Source: an uncultured Collinsella sp. (GTDB lineage Bacteria; Actinomycetota; Coriobacteriia; Coriobacteriales; Coriobacteriaceae). Taken from it: DNA of 8,206 nucleotides. The position numbers and the translations under genes are program-made. The DNA lies in the NCBI GenBank assembly GCA_959605475.1, contig CAUHFS010000072.1, forward strand, positions 1 to 8,206, given 5' to 3'. Under the pieces are notes generated by a model, which saw nothing but the letters and a program-made list of their open reading frames with translations, was not told where the DNA came from and searched no databases. The stretch's first letter is position 1, and each line of letters opens with the position of its first letter. Positions 6,704-8,206 of this stretch are shown piece by piece.

Positions 6704-7144
6704 CTAGAGCAGGCCCATGCTGGTCAGGATCGTGTAGCCCATAAAGATGACAAACGCGATGAGGGCAAGAACAATGATGATTTTTTGAGCCGGCGCCATG
6801 CCAGGGATCTCGTTCTCGCCCGTAGGCTCCTTGGAGGTAACCATGCGCTGGGCAAAGGTCATCTCGTCACGGCTCGGCTTGGGCTCGACGGACTTGGAAC
6901 GAGCGACCTTTTTAGGCTGAGGTTTAGGTGCGGTGGGCGCGGGCTTCGCGGCGGCGGGCTTGGGCGCGGGGGCGACGTTCGCGGCGGCCTCCTCGGCCTT
7001 CGCACGCTCGGCACGCAGGGCGGCCAGCTCCTCACGCTCGCGGCGTGCCTCTTCCTGGGCCTCGCGACGAGCTTTCTCGGCGCGGAGCTCTTCCAACTCG
7101 GCGCGTTCCTCGGCAGACAGTGGTTGGGACTCAAGCTTGGCCAT
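6704..7144 (-). CDS. Coiled-coil protein with C-terminal membrane anchor, unknown function
   Basis: I do not recognise this 146-residue protein. Residues 10-55 are rich in Glu, Arg and Ala and should form a charged coiled coil. Residues 56-90 are a Pro/Ala/Lys-rich, probably extended linker. Residues 91-119 are polar, and 121-141 (starting KIIIVLALIAFVIFMG) are a single hydrophobic segment followed by only a few residues. With no signal peptide it should be tail-anchored, with the bulk in the cytoplasm. The start at 7144 is preferred because GAAAGGG lies eight bases upstream; the longer in-frame version starting at 7180 would begin inside the tRNA terminator. The gene begins only 18 bases past that terminator's T run, so its promoter position is unclear, and readthrough from the tRNA is possible. 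pncB follows after 84 bp. Low-complexity composition makes homology inference unreliable. Confidence 0.75.
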   Translation of the reverse strand: MAKLESQPLSAEERAELEELRAEKARREAQEEARREREELAALRAERAKAEEAAANVAPAPKPAAAKPAPTAPKPQPKKVARSKSVEPKPSRDEMTFAQRMVTSKEPTGENEIPGMAPAQKIIIVLALIAFVIFMGYTILTSMGLL

Positions 7145-7151
7145 GGTACAG

Positions 7152-7158
7152 CCCTTTC
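7152..7158 (-). promoter_or_regulatory. Shine-Dalgarno site of the membrane-anchored protein gene
   Basis: GAAAGGG on the minus strand, eight bases before the ATG at 7144, complements the 3' end of 16S rRNA (GAAAGGAGG type). The same GAAAGG motif precedes proA and pncB at similar spacing, supporting the start at 7144 rather than 7180. Confidence 0.7.
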
Positions 7159-7162
7159 TTTT

Positions 7163-7193
7163 AAAAAAAGCCGCCGACACAATGTCAGCGGCT
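7163..7193 (-). terminator. Intrinsic terminator of the tRNA-Ala gene
   Basis: An 11-bp stem (7183-7193 with 7169-7179, one G-T pair) with a 3-nt loop is followed on the minus strand by a run of seven T residues (7169-7163). It begins 15 bases after the tRNA 3' end. It is a strong canonical terminator and separates the tRNA from the downstream membrane-protein gene. Confidence 0.9.
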
Positions 7194-7208
7194 TATCAAA
7201 TCCAAGGG

Positions 7209-7281
7209 TGGAGACGAAGGGAGTCGAACCCTCGGCCTCTGCCATGCGACGGCAGCGCTCTCCCAACTGAGCTACGTCCCC
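7209..7281 (-). tRNA. tRNA-Ala, anticodon CGC
   Basis: The 73-base minus-strand sequence folds as a full cloverleaf. It has a GGGGACG/CGTCTCC acceptor stem, a D arm with GCTC/GAGC, an anticodon stem CTGCC/GGCAG around a GTCGCAT loop (anticodon CGC, reading GCG), a five-base variable loop, and a T arm with TTCGACT. The acceptor has G3-U70, the alanine identity pair, which confirms the anticodon assignment. The discriminator base is A, followed by CCC, so the CCA end is not encoded and must be added by the nucleotidyltransferase. A good promoter lies just upstream and a strong terminator just downstream, so it is a single-gene transcription unit. Confidence 0.96.
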
Positions 7282-7294
7282 AAGACAAGTTGAT

Positions 7295-7322
7295 ATTTTA
7301 CCTACGGCTCGCCAACTGTCAA
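7295..7322 (-). promoter_or_regulatory. Sigma-70 type promoter of tRNA-Ala
   Basis: On the minus strand TTGACA (7322-7317) and TAAAAT (7300-7295) are separated by 16 bp. The -35 box is a perfect match and the -10 box matches at five of six positions. Transcription would start near 7288, a few bases before the mature tRNA 5' end at 7281. It is the best promoter in the window. Confidence 0.85.
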
Positions 7323-7386
7323 CGCCCAATACCCAGTCTTTTTGGGACGCGGCTATTTTGACAACTTTTCGAGCAGGCGATCCTCT

Positions 7387-7423
7387 CGATGATTTTTTAA
7401 TCCCCGTCCCAGAAAAATCATCG
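7387..7423 (-). repeat. GGGAC-loop hairpin repeat, type C, after the radical SAM gene
   Basis: A perfect 11-bp inverted repeat (7387-7397 with 7413-7423, CGATGATTTTT on the minus strand) surrounds a 15-nt loop that reads CTGGGACGGGGATTA on the minus strand. It begins nine bases past the radical SAM stop codon. No T run follows the second arm, so it is not a standard intrinsic terminator, yet position, orientation and loop core match the other three hairpin repeats. Confidence 0.75.
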
Positions 7424-7432
7424 GCGAGCGCA

Positions 7433-8206
7433 CTACTTTGCGCTGGTGAGGACGCCGGTGGTGTCGAACGCCGGGGTGAAGCTCTCGTCTACCGCTCCGC
7501 CTTCTTGCCAAAACATCGTCGTAAAGCCCAGGTCGTCGGCATGGTCGAGTACCTGCTCGTACTCCTCGCGCGTCACGGCGCGCGCCAGGTCGCCGCCTTG
7601 TTCGCACATGAGGGCATTGGGCGTGTACTGGTTCATGACCGAGATCGGCACGTCGCCCACCGTCTGCCACACCAGGTCCAACACGCGGCACGAATCGTCC
7701 GCATGCCCCGGCAGCACCAGATGACGCACGATTATGCCGCGCCTCATGAGCCCGTCCTTGTCTACCAGCTCTCCCCCGCGGCGCTCAATCTCGCGCGCCA
7801 TCTGGGCCAGACCCGACACGGCCACGCGCGGGTAGTCCTTAATATGAGAAAGCGACTGCGCAAGCCCGGCATCGGCATATTTAAAGTCCGTAAGCCACAC
7901 GTCGACCAGGTCGCCCAGCGCTGCCACGGCACTCGCGCGCTCGTAACCACTCGTGTTGTAGACAATTGGGATGACCAGTCCGCGCTCCCGAGCTGCGGCA
8001 ATCGCGGCCGGCAGCAGGTGAGCATAATGCGTCGCCGTCACCAGATTGATGTTATTGGCACCTTGGTCCTGCAGCTCCAGCATAATCTCGACCAGGCGCT
8101 CGGGCAAAATCTCAAGACCGAAATTGCCCGTCGAGATCTCGTGGTTTTGGCAGTAGATACATTTGAGCGAACAGCCGCTAAAGAAAATCGTACCCGAGCC
8201 GGCCTC
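7433..8206 (-). CDS. Radical SAM protein, PflX-like (5' end beyond window)
   Basis: The visible 257 residues are the C-terminal part of a radical S-adenosylmethionine enzyme resembling PflX and glycyl-radical activating enzymes. The reading frame stays open to the window edge, and the N-terminal part is missing. The 4Fe-4S motif CxxxCxxC is present at fragment residues 12, 16 and 19 in SGCSLKCIYCQNHEIS. Downstream are NLVTATHYAHLLPAA, VYNTSGYE, VWLTDFKYAD and VRHLVLPGH segments typical of the partial TIM barrel of this group. The cluster would cleave SAM to a 5'-deoxyadenosyl radical; the acceptor protein or substrate is unknown, since no glycyl-radical enzyme gene is in view. The TTG at 8107 is not the start, because the cluster motif lies upstream of it in frame. 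The stop at 7433 is followed by a hairpin repeat. A true PFL-activating role is less likely than an uncharacterised PflX-type role. Confidence 0.88.
   Translation of the reverse strand, partial: EAGSGTIFFSGCSLKCIYCQNHEISTGNFGLEILPERLVEIMLELQDQGANNINLVTATHYAHLLPAAIAAARERGLVIPIVYNTSGYERASAVAALGDLVDVWLTDFKYADAGLAQSLSHIKDYPRVAVSGLAQMAREIERRGGELVDKDGLMRRGIIVRHLVLPGHADDSCRVLDLVWQTVGDVPISVMNQYTPNALMCEQGGDLARAVTREEYEQVLDHADDLGFTTMFWQEGGAVDESFTPAFDTTGVLTSAK

Noticed and set aside
7160..7188. Promoter-like CTGACA, 17-bp spacer, TTTAAA on the minus strand before the membrane-protein gene
   Set aside because: Both boxes lie inside the tRNA terminator hairpin and T run, and a start about seven bases downstream would remove the GAAAGGG ribosome binding site. 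Box similarity is probably a by-product of the terminator sequence.
5249..7270. A 673-codon open frame on the plus strand across pncB, the membrane-protein gene and the tRNA
   Set aside because: It is antisense to pncB, whose motifs are unmistakable, and it reads through a tRNA and a terminator. Its composition (Ala, Gly, His, Arg rich) is that of an antisense frame in GC-rich DNA, with no recognisable domain.
7328..7350. Another GGGAC element with CCCA/TGGG arms upstream of tRNA-Ala
   Set aside because: The stem is only four or five pairs, the orientation is opposite to the other repeats and it lies upstream of the promoter, so chance is the better explanation.
8105..8107. TTG as the start of the radical SAM gene
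   Set aside because: The in-frame sequence upstream encodes the CxxxCxxC iron-sulfur motif, so the true start is beyond the window.

Overview
The window is GC-rich chromosomal DNA (AT-rich only in short intergenic patches). It carries housekeeping genes for proline synthesis, NAD salvage and a tRNA. GC-rich codon use, GAAAGG-type ribosome binding sites and intergenic GGGAC-containing hairpin repeats suggest an actinobacterial gut anaerobe of the Coriobacteriia, probably Collinsella or a close relative. That placement is inference from memory of such genomes, not a database match. There is no phage, transposase, CRISPR array or toxin/defence locus here.

Layout, left to right. A hairpin repeat (6-49) ends an HD-domain hydrolase gene (48-647, minus). 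Then come an intrinsic terminator (740-768), a second copy of the same repeat (776-820) and proA (819-2105, minus), encoding gamma-glutamyl phosphate reductase. Divergent from proA, over a 112-bp shared intergenic region, is a proline iminopeptidase-type alpha/beta hydrolase (2218-3636, plus). It converges on proB (3898-5025, minus), encoding glutamate 5-kinase; the 261-bp gap between them holds a degenerate 27-bp direct repeat and a large nested inverted repeat. Upstream of proB are a GC-rich 16-bp tandem repeat, an AT-stemmed hairpin repeat and pncB (5114-6619, minus), encoding nicotinate phosphoribosyltransferase. Next are a small coiled-coil protein with a C-terminal membrane anchor (6704-7144, minus), a strong terminator, tRNA-Ala(CGC) (7209-7281, minus) with a near-consensus promoter, another hairpin repeat (7387-7423), and a PflX-like radical SAM gene (7433-8206, minus) cut by the window edge.

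ProB and ProA catalyse the first two steps from glutamate toward proline. The peptidase between them would release N-terminal proline from peptides, so making and scavenging proline are encoded side by side, although the intervening plus-strand gene prevents a simple proB-proA operon. PncB feeds nicotinate into NAD. The HD hydrolase, the membrane-anchored protein and the radical SAM protein have no assignable partner here.

The most unusual feature is a set of four intergenic hairpins with three different stem sequences. All carry GGGAC(A/G)G in the loop on the minus strand, and all sit at the 3' end of a minus-strand gene, three of them overlapping the stop codon. They look like a dispersed REP-like or terminator-like repeat family.
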